The notes beneath the pieces were generated by a model. The model searched no databases. It was given only the letters and a program-made list of their open reading frames with translations, and was not told where the DNA came from. This document shows positions 17,043-25,747 of a stretch of 64,000 nt of DNA, in pieces; position 1 is the first letter of the stretch; each line of letters begins with the position of its first letter. Source of the DNA: G963556115 sp963666605. GTDB lineage: Bacteria > Planctomycetota > SZUA-567. Position numbers and translations under genes: made by a program. The stretch is from positions 992,001 to 1,056,000 of the forward strand of contig OZ223208.1 of NCBI GenBank assembly GCA_965140405.1, written 5' to 3'.

Positions 17043-17744
17043 CTATTTCTGAAATTTTTCAAAGCTACAAGGCGAACTATCTCTTCTCATATAGACAGGT
17101 TCGACCTCTAGTGAATCAATAGCCGAATCAATATTCTGAAGAGCAAGCAGACCAACACAGTTTGCAGGTGCTGCTTTTATAGAATTTTCAAAGACAATAA
17201 GTCCCTTATACTCTTCAAAATCTTCCTCAAACTTCTCAATACCGCTACCAAGAATAGTATGAACAGAATAGTTCTGAATCATTTTCTTTACAAGCTCAGG
17301 TTCAAGTGCAATATCATCGACTAATGCTCTCACTTTACCATCGGTGATCTCATACACCGCAGTGTAAAGTTCATCACTTCTCGCATACTGCATTGGGACA
17401 ACAATTCCGCTCTTACATTCACTAGCAATTACCATTGCCCCAAGACTTGAAACCGGAATAACTTTGATCCCAGCAGCAAAAGCAAGAGACTTCCCAGCGA
17501 TTACCCCTACCCGTGTTCCGGTATAACTACCTGGGCCAATACTCACAGCAACGGCGTCAAGCTCAGAGAGCTTGACGCCAGATTTTATAAGTACATTATC
17601 AATCGCAGGCAAGAGCAACCTTCCATGCTTCATTCCATCAGAGAGTATCTCTTCAGCGAGAACTCCCCTCACAGAATCAACAACAGCCACTCCTCCAAAC
17701 CTTGCCGAAGTCTCTATCGCCAAGACGATCTTACTATCACTCAT
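17043..17744 (-). CDS. tsaB: tRNA threonylcarbamoyladenosine biosynthesis protein TsaB
   Basis: 233 residues. ASKHA-type fold with LAIETSARFGGVAVVD at the N-terminus and the VSIGPGSYTGTRVGV and KSLAFA blocks. TsaB with TsaD and TsaE makes t6A at position 37 of ANN-decoding tRNAs. Starts five bases after the stop of the Nfn-like gene. TsaD and TsaE are not in the window. Confidence 0.9.
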   Translation of the reverse strand: MSDSKIVLAIETSARFGGVAVVDSVRGVLAEEILSDGMKHGRLLLPAIDNVLIKSGVKLSELDAVAVSIGPGSYTGTRVGVIAGKSLAFAAGIKVIPVSSLGAMVIASECKSGIVVPMQYARSDELYTAVYEITDGKVRALVDDIALEPELVKKMIQNYSVHTILGSGIEKFEEDFEEYKGLIVFENSIKAAPANCVGLLALQNIDSAIDSLEVEPVYMRRDSSPCSFEKFQK

Positions 17745-17749
17745 TGATA

Positions 17750-20071
17750 CTATTTCCTCTTTTTATTCTTAAGATACTCGTCAATTCCAGCTGCAGCCTC
17801 TTTACCAGCTCCCATAGCAAGGATTACAGTTGCAGCACCTGTAACAATATCTCCTCCCGCAAATACACCATCAATATTGGTCATTTGTTTTTCATCTACG
17901 TTAATATTACCTCTAGGAGACAACTCGAGTTCAGGCCACTTACGTGTAAGAATAGGGTTCGGTCCTTGTCCAATAGCAACAATAACCTCTTCTACCTTTA
18001 TAGTATATTCGCTTCCTTCTTTAGGTATTGGCTTTCTTCTACCAGAACTATCTTCGCTTCCAAGTCTCATTACTTGGCAACGAATCTCTTTTACCCAACC
18101 TTTATCATTTCCGATTATCTCTAGCGGAGCTGTAAGTTCTTTAAGAATCACACCCTCTTCAAGAGCATGCTCTATCTCTTCCAGCCTAGCAGGCATCTCA
18201 TTGCGACCACGTCTGTACAATATATATACATTATCAGCTCCCAATCTAAGAGCCGAACGAGCAGAGTCCATAGCAACATTACCACCGCCGATAACAGCAA
18301 CATTCTTTTTACGAAGAACTGGAGTATCATAATCTTCAAGATACGCCTTCATAAGATTTATTCTAGTAAGGAACTCATTTGATGAATAGACTCCATTAAG
18401 ATTTTCACCAGGAATATCCATAAAGTAAGGCAGACCAGCACCAGAGCCAATGAATACTGCATCAAAGCCACTCTCAAGGAGTCCAGGGACACCAATAGTC
18501 GCACCGATTGGCATATCAAATCTAAATGTAATTCCAAGTTGTTCAAGAAAACTACACTCACGCTTTACTATTGCCTTTGGAAGACGAAACTCAGGTATTC
18601 CATACGCGAGCACACCGCCAGCAGTATGAAGAGCTTCAAAGATAGTAACATCATGCCCCATACGAGCTAAATCAGCACTTGCCGCAAGCCCAGCAGGACC
18701 AGCACCCACAACTGCCACTTTAAACCCGCTCTTTTCTACAGATTCAGGCATCTCCTTAATCCCAAGACTGGCTTCTGTATCAGCAGCAAACCTTTCAAGT
18801 CGCCCTATAGCTACCGGTTCACCCTTTATACCTAGGACGCACTTGGCCTCACACTGGCTTTCCTGTGGACATACTCTACCACAAACAGCCGGAAGATTAT
18901 TATTCTCTTTGATCTTCCTTGCCGCCGCTACAAAATCCCCATCAGCGATATTTTTTATAAATGCTGGAATATCAATTCCTACAGGACATCCTGCCATACA
19001 CATAGGCTTTTTACACTGGATACACCTTGAAGCCTCAGTCATAGCCATCTCCTGAGTATACCCAAGAGCAACTTCATCAAAATTATGCCTTCTTACATCT
19101 GGATCTTGAGTAGGCATATCGACACGACTAATCTTATTTTTCAACTTTTCATCTTCTGCATCTTGATAATCTGAGTGTAGCGCTCTCTCAGTGTCGGTAT
19201 ATGTATTAAGACGTTTGAACATTAGATCAAAGTTTACATCATGAGCGTCAAACTCTGGCCCATCAACACAGGTGAATTTTGTCTCACCGGCAATTTCCAC
19301 TCTACAGCCACCACACATACCGGTCCCATCCACCATTATAGAATTCAGAGAGACTATTGTCTTTATCCCATACTCCCTTGTGAGATCAGCAACAACCTTC
19401 ATCATGATTGGAGGTCCAATAGCTATAACTCTATCTATTTTCTCACCTGAGTCTATCAATCTTTGCAGAACTGTAGTTACAAAACCCTTCTCTCCATAAC
19501 TGCCGTCATCTGTCACAGGGAAGAACTCGTCCGAGGTTGCGCGTGAATGCTCTTCCCAGAATATGAACTCTTTACTTCTACCACCAGAGATACTGTAAAT
19601 TTTATTTCCAGCTTCTTTGAGAGCTTTTTGAATAGGTGCAACCGGAGCAATACCAAGACCACCACCGATACACACAACAGTTCCAAAATTCTTTATCTCA
19701 CTCTCATGCCCAAGTGGGCCAACAATGTCTAAGAATCGCTCACCTTCATCAAGTTTATCTATCTTAGCAGAAGCCACACCAACAATTTGGACAACCATGG
19801 TAATGGTTCCAGCTTTTACATTGTAATCAGCAATTGTAAGTGGTACTCGCTCAGCTTTTTCAGAAGCTCTTACGACAACAAATTGACCTGCTTTACAAAA
19901 ACCACTGATTGCTGGACAATATACCACAAACTCCTTGATTGTAGGAGTGATACTGACCTTCTTAAGTATTTTATTCTGATCCTTATCAGCAATATCAGTA
20001 ACACTATAAGTGTTACTCTCATTTCCATGGCAAGCACCGCCGCCTTCTCCATGAATGTGTTCACTACTCAT
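17750..20071 (-). CDS. Fused Nfn-like oxidoreductase: ferredoxin-NADP reductase subunit + GltA-type FAD subunit
   Basis: 773 residues from the ATG at 20071, chosen because GGAAGGAG lies before it; the first Met at 20086 has its SD too close. Residues about 35-290 match the SudB/NfnA (FAD, 2Fe-2S; GMCGGCRVE and FTCVDGPEF) reductase. Residues about 310-770 match GltA/NfnB, with two 4Fe-4S Cys sets (CIQCKKPMCMAGCPVG and CGRVCPQESQCEAKCVLG), an FAD loop VVGAGPAGLAA and an NADPH loop IGGGNVAMDSA. Fusions of this order occur in several anaerobes and Bacteroides. The role may be electron bifurcation between NADH, NADPH and ferredoxin, or supply of reductant to a glutamate synthase. A short His/Gly-rich N-terminus (HIHGEGGGACH) is odd. 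Confidence 0.87.
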   Translation of the reverse strand: MSSEHIHGEGGGACHGNESNTYSVTDIADKDQNKILKKVSITPTIKEFVVYCPAISGFCKAGQFVVVRASEKAERVPLTIADYNVKAGTITMVVQIVGVASAKIDKLDEGERFLDIVGPLGHESEIKNFGTVVCIGGGLGIAPVAPIQKALKEAGNKIYSISGGRSKEFIFWEEHSRATSDEFFPVTDDGSYGEKGFVTTVLQRLIDSGEKIDRVIAIGPPIMMKVVADLTREYGIKTIVSLNSIMVDGTGMCGGCRVEIAGETKFTCVDGPEFDAHDVNFDLMFKRLNTYTDTERALHSDYQDAEDEKLKNKISRVDMPTQDPDVRRHNFDEVALGYTQEMAMTEASRCIQCKKPMCMAGCPVGIDIPAFIKNIADGDFVAAARKIKENNNLPAVCGRVCPQESQCEAKCVLGIKGEPVAIGRLERFAADTEASLGIKEMPESVEKSGFKVAVVGAGPAGLAASADLARMGHDVTIFEALHTAGGVLAYGIPEFRLPKAIVKRECSFLEQLGITFRFDMPIGATIGVPGLLESGFDAVFIGSGAGLPYFMDIPGENLNGVYSSNEFLTRINLMKAYLEDYDTPVLRKKNVAVIGGGNVAMDSARSALRLGADNVYILYRRGRNEMPARLEEIEHALEEGVILKELTAPLEIIGNDKGWVKEIRCQVMRLGSEDSSGRRKPIPKEGSEYTIKVEEVIVAIGQGPNPILTRKWPELELSPRGNINVDEKQMTNIDGVFAGGDIVTGAATVILAMGAGKEAAAGIDEYLKNKKRK

Positions 20072-20219
20072 TACCACTCCTTCCATTCCTATTTTTTAAC
20101 TAAACACCCCGCTATCTCCCAAAAGCGAGTGTATTTCCATAAGCTTATATATTTTATGTATTAACTACCCCTAGTCAAGCTGTTTAATACGCCCTCATAT
20201 GATATAAGGTTTTTATAAA

Positions 20220-20253
20220 CTAACCCTTACTACTCAGGGGTAGCAAGGGTTAG
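20220..20253 (-). terminator. Candidate terminator after glgP
   Basis: A 9-bp outer stem (20220-20228 with 20245-20253) with a possible inner stem. Reading the minus strand, it is followed by TTTATAAAAACC, a weak T tract. Confidence 0.5.
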
Positions 20254-20311
20254 AAAATACTATTTTGATAAACCGACTAGTTCTTCTCTATGTCCTCTAA
20301 AAATTCCTCTC

Positions 20312-22813
20312 TTACTTCTTCTTTTTGAATTCATCAACTGGATTAGACGACCCATCTACCTCACCTACTTTACAAGCTTTTACATTCCAGACTTCTTCTG
20401 CATACTGATGTATCGTTCTATCAGAAGAGAACTTACCAGATGTCGCGATATTGAGAATAGACATCTTTGCCCAGCGGTCTTGATCTTTATAGGCAGCTTC
20501 AACCTCTTCTTGTGCCTTGATATACGGAGCAAGGTCTGCCATAAGCATATAATAGTCACCATTCTCAAAGATTGATTCACGAATAGGCTCAAAGATACCC
20601 GGTTCATTAATACTAAAGTGACCTGAGAACAAGAGATCCACAGCTTCTTTTACTTCATCATTTGCTTGATAGTACTTATAAGGGTCATACCCCTTCTCTT
20701 TAAGAGCTTCAACTTCATGAGCCTTTAGACCGAAGATGAAGGCATTCTCCTCTCCAGCTTCTTCAACAATCTCAACATTAGCCCCGTCAAGTGTACCTAT
20801 AGTAATAGCTCCATTCATCATAAACTTCATATTACCAGTACCGGAAGCTTCAGTTCCAGCAGTAGAGATCTGTTCACTAACCTCTGTAGCTGGTATAATT
20901 TTCTCAGCCGCAGAAACTCTATAGTTAGGCAAGAAGAAGACATTCAACTTGTCTTTTGTTTTAGGGTCATTACTTACTACTGCAGCGATATTATTAATAA
21001 GTTTGATGATAAGTTTTGCCATAAAGTAACCAGGAGCCGCCTTAGCGCCGAACAAGAAAGTCCTAGGCTCAATATCATGCCCCTTACGTATGCGATTATA
21101 CAGCACAATAATATGCAGAGCATTAAGTAGCTGCCTCTTATACTCATGGAGCCTCTTTACCTGAGTGTCAAATATTGTGTTTGGATTGATCTCAAATCCA
21201 TATAAATCTTTTGCCCAAGCAACAAAAGTAGCCTTAGCCTCTTTTTTAACAGCAATAAATTTAGCCCTAAACTCCTTATCATCTGCCAAAGGAACCAACT
21301 TCCTGAGCTCATCAAGATTTGTAATCCAACCATCACCGATAGTCTCAGTAATTAATTTTGCAAGTGGTGGATTTGACTTCAAAAGGAATCTTCTCTGAGT
21401 CACGCCGTTGGTTTTGTTATTAAAACGCTCAGGATACATCTGAGCAAAATCAGGTACGAGAAACTCTTTTAGCAGTTCTGTATGAAGAGCGGCCACACCA
21501 TTTACAGAGTGGCTACCAACAATAGCGAGCTGAGCCATACGAATCATTTTGGTCTCACCTTCTTGAATAAGGCTCATCCTACTAAGTCTTGCATTATCAC
21601 CTGGATACTTTGTTGACACCTCTTGAAGGAATTTTGCATTAATACCATAAATAATCTGCAAGTGACGTGGGAGAAGTTTTTCAAACATAGGTACGCCCCA
21701 TTTCTCTAACGCTTCAGGCATTAGAGTATGGTTTGTATAGCCCATAGTCTTTACAGTAATATCCCAAGCAGCATCCCATTCTAGATCATGCTCATCAAGA
21801 AGTATCCTCATTAGCTCAGCAACAGCAATTGATGGGTGTGTATCATTCATCTGAATAGCAGCCATATTAGGTAGTTCTTCAATAGGCTTGCCAGTATTTT
21901 TAAAACGCCTGAGGATATCATGAAGCGAACAACATACAAAGAAGTACTGTTGCTTTAGACGTAGCTCTTTACCAAGGTAGAAGCAATCATTTGGATACAG
22001 AACCTTTGTGAGATTTTCTGCACCAAACTTACTACTAACAGAAGCAATATACTCGCCCTGATTGAAGTCTTCAAGGTTGAACTCTTCCGCAGCCTTACTT
22101 CTCCATAGGCGTAAAGTATTTACAGTCTTACCACCATAACCAACTATAGGCATATCATGTGGCACACCAATAATTTTATTAGTGTCCACCCAATACTTCT
22201 TGCCGTCATATCCATCATGCACTCTACCACCAAAATTAACATCAACAGCGATATCAGAGTGTATAATCTCCCAAGGGTCGCCATCTCTAAGCCATTCATC
22301 AGGCTGCTCGACTTGGTAGCCGTTCTCAATCTCTTGCCTAAAGATACCATAGTCATAACGCAAACCATATCCAAAAGCCGGCAGATCTAGAGTAGCCATC
22401 GAATCAAGGAAGCAGGCCGCAAGCCTACCCAGACCACCATTACCAAGACCAGCATCATTCTCTTCTTCGCGAAGTTCTTCCAGAGAAATGCCCATCTCAC
22501 CAAGTGCTTTTTCTAGCTCCTCCTCTATCTGGAGATTGATAATATTATTACCCAGAGCTCTCCCCATCAAGAATTCCATTGATAGGTAATACACTCTCTT
22601 AACATTTTGATCATGGTGGGTCTGCTGAGTCTTTAACCACCTGTCTATCAGTCTATCTCTCACAGTCAAAGCAAGAGCTTGGTATTTATCCTGCTCGGTA
22701 GCAGTATAGTGATCATTACTCAGAGTATACTTTAAGTGTTCAGCAAAACCTCTTGCCAAGGATTCGGCATCTTCACCTTGCCTGCTACAGATCATTTTTT
22801 TATCATCAGCCAT
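20312..22813 (-). CDS. glgP: Glycogen/starch/alpha-glucan phosphorylase
   Basis: 833 residues, the full family length. GT35 phosphorylase with the pyridoxal-phosphate Lys in ASGTGNMKFMMNG, plus GNGGLGRLAACFLDSMATL near residue 125 and the DTHP block near 340. It releases glucose-1-phosphate from glycogen. Single-gene unit with terminator-like structure downstream. The Lys-rich tail EFKKKK is minor. No other glycogen gene is in the window. Confidence 0.97.
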   Translation of the reverse strand: MADDKKMICSRQGEDAESLARGFAEHLKYTLSNDHYTATEQDKYQALALTVRDRLIDRWLKTQQTHHDQNVKRVYYLSMEFLMGRALGNNIINLQIEEELEKALGEMGISLEELREEENDAGLGNGGLGRLAACFLDSMATLDLPAFGYGLRYDYGIFRQEIENGYQVEQPDEWLRDGDPWEIIHSDIAVDVNFGGRVHDGYDGKKYWVDTNKIIGVPHDMPIVGYGGKTVNTLRLWRSKAAEEFNLEDFNQGEYIASVSSKFGAENLTKVLYPNDCFYLGKELRLKQQYFFVCCSLHDILRRFKNTGKPIEELPNMAAIQMNDTHPSIAVAELMRILLDEHDLEWDAAWDITVKTMGYTNHTLMPEALEKWGVPMFEKLLPRHLQIIYGINAKFLQEVSTKYPGDNARLSRMSLIQEGETKMIRMAQLAIVGSHSVNGVAALHTELLKEFLVPDFAQMYPERFNNKTNGVTQRRFLLKSNPPLAKLITETIGDGWITNLDELRKLVPLADDKEFRAKFIAVKKEAKATFVAWAKDLYGFEINPNTIFDTQVKRLHEYKRQLLNALHIIVLYNRIRKGHDIEPRTFLFGAKAAPGYFMAKLIIKLINNIAAVVSNDPKTKDKLNVFFLPNYRVSAAEKIIPATEVSEQISTAGTEASGTGNMKFMMNGAITIGTLDGANVEIVEEAGEENAFIFGLKAHEVEALKEKGYDPYKYYQANDEVKEAVDLLFSGHFSINEPGIFEPIRESIFENGDYYMLMADLAPYIKAQEEVEAAYKDQDRWAKMSILNIATSGKFSSDRTIHQYAEEVWNVKACKVGEVDGSSNPVDEFKKKK

Positions 22814-23250
22814 CTGTGTTTCTCCTAATCATTTACAAAACGATAATATGTCAGCTCAATGAGTATGATATTTCATAACCATTTTTGGTAAGCTAATATT
22901 TACATATTGTCCTGTATTTTCCACAAAATTGCAAGTTGTTTTTATGTTAGCATGATCGAAAGCCCAGACCTTGGTTGGTGAATGTTACTAAATACTTAAT
23001 ATTATTTTAACTTTTAACATGCTTCAAAAATTCACCTAATGATATATGTACCTCTATAGTATTTAAATATCCTCATATCTAATATCAACCTCTACACCGT
23101 ACTACTAGCACTACTTGGGTAAAAAAATTGGTATAACTTGATTTTCAAGTTATACCAATTAATCACGACTAGTATAGTAAACTAAATTAGTGATTACGAA
23201 TGCGCAATCACTGCAAAAGTTCATTATCTCTAATAAAGAGACAGCATCTA
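22814..23250. other. Intergenic region between glgP and hisG
   Basis: 437 AT-rich bases. It contains the upstream region of glgP (minus) and the hisG terminator at 23121-23160. No gene recognised. Confidence 0.6.
23121..23160 (-). terminator. Rho-independent terminator of hisG
   Basis: A perfect 16-bp stem (23126-23141 with 23145-23160), loop of three, followed on the minus strand by a run of seven T (23127-23121). Strong and correctly oriented for hisG, which ends at 23251. Confidence 0.88.
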
Positions 23251-24123
23251 CTACATAATAACCTTGTTCAAAGGAAGCTCAATAATACCTTCTGCGCCAC
23301 TAGCCTTAAGAGCAGGAATCAGATCACGAACCTGCAACTCATCAGCGATAGTTTCAACTGCAACCCAAGCAGGATCTGCTAAGTGGTTTACAGTAGGAGA
23401 TGTCAACGCAGGTAGATTTTTCAAAACTTCATCAAGTCTATCCTGAGGTACATTCATTTTTAGAAGAACCTTTTCTTTTGCATCAAGTGCGCCTTTAAGC
23501 ATCAAACAAAGAGCATCGATTTTAGGTTTTTTCCACGAGTCTTTATAGGCATTCTTATTAGCAATAATAACTGTCACAGACTCCTGGATAGTCTCAATAA
23601 TTCGTAGTTTATTTGCGACAAGGCTACTCCCAGTCTCAGTCACATCAACAATAGCATCAGCAAGGTGTGGTACCTTTACTTCAGTAGCACCATGAGAGAA
23701 TTCAACTGTAACATTTACACCCTTCTCATCAAAGAACCTCTTTGTAAGCCCAACCACTTCAGTACTAATAACCTTACCTTCTAGATCTTTTGCACACCTA
23801 TATTGACTATCTTCTGGAACAGCCAACACCCATCTAACAGGCTTACGAGTTGCCTTTGCGTATACAAGTTTCTCAAGTACTTCAACTTCAGACTCATTCT
23901 CAAGTACCCAATCGAGCCCTGTAATGGCTACATCCATAGCCCCTCTATCAACATAACGACTCATCTCTTGAGGTCTAGCAAGCATTGCGCTAATCTCTGG
24001 GTCATTACAAGTAGGGTAATAACTACGTGAACGAATATTAAAATCCCAGCCAGCGTTTTTGAGTAGTGCGAATGTTGAATCTTGTAGGCTTCCTTTAGGT
24101 AGCCCTATCATTAGTTCAGGCAT
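23251..24123 (-). CDS. hisG: ATP phosphoribosyltransferase, long form
   Basis: 290 residues. Long-form HisG with C-terminal regulatory ACT-like domain (about 210-290) for histidine feedback. Catalytic signatures: GLPKGSLQDST, DVAITGLDW and the PRPP loop in DAIVDVTETGSSL. Catalyses the first step of histidine synthesis: ATP + PRPP to phosphoribosyl-ATP. It stands alone with no other his gene in view, downstream of the HhH-like gene on the same strand (65 bases). Confidence 0.95.
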   Translation of the reverse strand: MPELMIGLPKGSLQDSTFALLKNAGWDFNIRSRSYYPTCNDPEISAMLARPQEMSRYVDRGAMDVAITGLDWVLENESEVEVLEKLVYAKATRKPVRWVLAVPEDSQYRCAKDLEGKVISTEVVGLTKRFFDEKGVNVTVEFSHGATEVKVPHLADAIVDVTETGSSLVANKLRIIETIQESVTVIIANKNAYKDSWKKPKIDALCLMLKGALDAKEKVLLKMNVPQDRLDEVLKNLPALTSPTVNHLADPAWVAVETIADELQVRDLIPALKASGAEGIIELPLNKVIM

Positions 24124-24188
24124 TTTTTTTCCAATCTTTTTTCAATCTATCTATCTATTTTCAGTAATTTTTTTATATTTAAATATGT

Positions 24189-24851
24189 TTAACTTTTAGT
24201 TGTTCTTTTTTTTGTCGTCTTCTTTTTTGCAACCTTCTTTACAGGAGAATCTTCCACGTGACTCCCCATCACTGCTTCAAGTTCAAGATAATGCAAAAGT
24301 TCTAAGGATTCGTCATGTTCTAGTTTAGCAAACGACTTTTGAAGATGGGTTTTTTCACCAGACTTCGGTATCAGCTTATATTTTTTCGCCACCTCTAGAG
24401 CTTCCGCAGATACAGGCAGAGTCATAGTAGGGTGATACGAAAAGAGTATCATATTTACCTGGTTCTTTGGCAGACTCAAATCTAATTCGTTCAAAGCCTT
24501 CCTTGCGTCAGTAACCTTCATATCTATACAAAAGTCAAGGGATAATGTACCCTTCTTATCAAACAGCCTATTTAGCATATCTTTGACGCGCATAGCCACT
24601 TTATCAGAATCAGGCATTGGATCCATTGCTCTAGCAATTTCAACCCATCTTGAAACCCGACATTCATTCCAGTCAATAAATTTTTTCTGAATGCCCTCGA
24701 TCCCTTTCATTGCTTTTACAGGATCTCGTCCATCACTAGCTATAGCAAATATCAGCCTTAAAAATGCTGACATAGTTTTTGGATATTTTTTCTCTTTTCG
24801 ATAATCTTTTAGAATATCTGCTGGGGATTTTGCTGAAGCACCTGCCGGCAT
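24189..24851 (-). CDS. Endonuclease III-like HhH protein, probably non-catalytic, with basic C-terminal tail
   Basis: 220 residues. The block FIDWNECRVSRWVEIARAM and the helical part around AMRVKDMLNRLFDKKG resemble HhH-GPD DNA-binding proteins seen in PVC bacteria. The family's catalytic Lys/Asp and C-terminal 4Fe-4S cysteines are not present, so DNA glycosylase activity is unlikely. The C-terminus (about 203-220) is a Lys/Arg/Thr-rich histone-H1-like tail with repeated KKxTTKK. It may be a structural DNA-binding protein. First gene before hisG. Confidence 0.5.
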   Translation of the reverse strand: MPAGASAKSPADILKDYRKEKKYPKTMSAFLRLIFAIASDGRDPVKAMKGIEGIQKKFIDWNECRVSRWVEIARAMDPMPDSDKVAMRVKDMLNRLFDKKGTLSLDFCIDMKVTDARKALNELDLSLPKNQVNMILFSYHPTMTLPVSAEALEVAKKYKLIPKSGEKTHLQKSFAKLEHDESLELLHYLELEAVMGSHVEDSPVKKVAKKKTTKKRTTKS

Positions 24852-25416
24852 AGTATCTCCTAGAATAATTAGTAATTTATAAAGATCGCCTTACCAGGCT
24901 TTCCACTGTTGCGACAAGAACAAACCAGAGCACACCCGCAATGTTTTGCTTCCAAATGACCTAAGAAACCATCTCAAGGCATAGTAGCATTACTGCAATC
25001 GAGTTTGACCCAAATAATGTCATGTCTGCCCCACAAATTACGACAAAACACCAAACTTCACTTTCAAGAAGTGAGTTTAGATATCAGATGGTAGTACATT
25101 ATACCCCGATTGTCAACAATCTTTTACTCTCATTTTTAATTATTGTATATATTGTATATTTATATATTACCACATTTACAGCACTTCCTTTTAAATTTAT
25201 AAACTTACAAACCTGAACAACACATAAACAAAGATCATATAATCATAATTTAATACTTCAATCTACCTTTTACCCGACTGCTAAAGAATATTTTTACAGA
25301 CGAAGCGATATTGGCATTATCTTGCTAAAACCTATTATTTATAGGCATTATTAGAGCTTTACTAACCCGTACTTTATGGTTAGCAAAATATATTTATCTA
25401 AAATATATTTTTCATA
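24852..25416. other. Long AT-rich intergenic region
   Basis: The whole gap to the tRNA is 628 bases. Only the tRNA promoter at 25417-25444 is clear. An open frame at 25022-25216 (64 codons) has no SD and AT-rich codons and is rejected as a gene. Confidence 0.55.
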
Positions 25417-25444
25417 TTGACTTAAGATATTAATTGAGTATTAT
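25417..25444 (+). promoter_or_regulatory. tRNA-Asp promoter
   Basis: TTGACT (25417-25422), 16-base spacer, TATTAT (25439-25444). Expected transcription start about 25451, roughly 30 bases before the tRNA. Confidence 0.75.
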
Positions 25445-25479
25445 TAGTCCCGTCGTTGAAAGAACAGTGACAAAAATTT

Positions 25480-25556
25480 GGCCGAGTGGCGCAACTGGTT
25501 AGCGTACAAGACTGTCGATCTTGAGGTTGCGGGTTCGAGTCCCGTCTCGGTCGCCA
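25480..25556 (+). tRNA. tRNA-Asp (GTC)
   Basis: 77 bases with encoded CCA. 7-bp acceptor (GGCCGAG with CTCGGTC), anticodon stem CAAGA/TCTTG with loop CTGTCGA, so anticodon GTC, and T-stem GCGGG/CCCGT with TTCGAGT loop. A strong terminator follows, so it is a single-tRNA unit. Confidence 0.97.
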
Positions 25557-25560
25557 AATT

Positions 25561-25601
25561 AAAGAAGTTATTTAGGTTTTCCTAAATAACTTCTTTTTTT
25601 T
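25561..25601 (+). terminator. Rho-independent terminator of tRNA-Asp
   Basis: A 16-bp stem (25561-25576 with 25581-25596), TTTT loop, then T run to 25601. Confidence 0.9.
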
Positions 25602-25747
25602 ATCCCCCTCCATACACTTCATTTTTGGTAAATCCTCTGGAAATCCGATCACTTATCAGCATAATACTCTAATAATAATTATTATGTTTAATATAAAGTA
25701 ATCATCAATTGATATAACTGATATAATGAATACAGAAAGAGAGAGTC

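Noticed and set aside
25022..25216. 64-codon open frame with a hydrophobic segment
   Set aside because: No SD, AT-rich, no neighbour support; likely chance.
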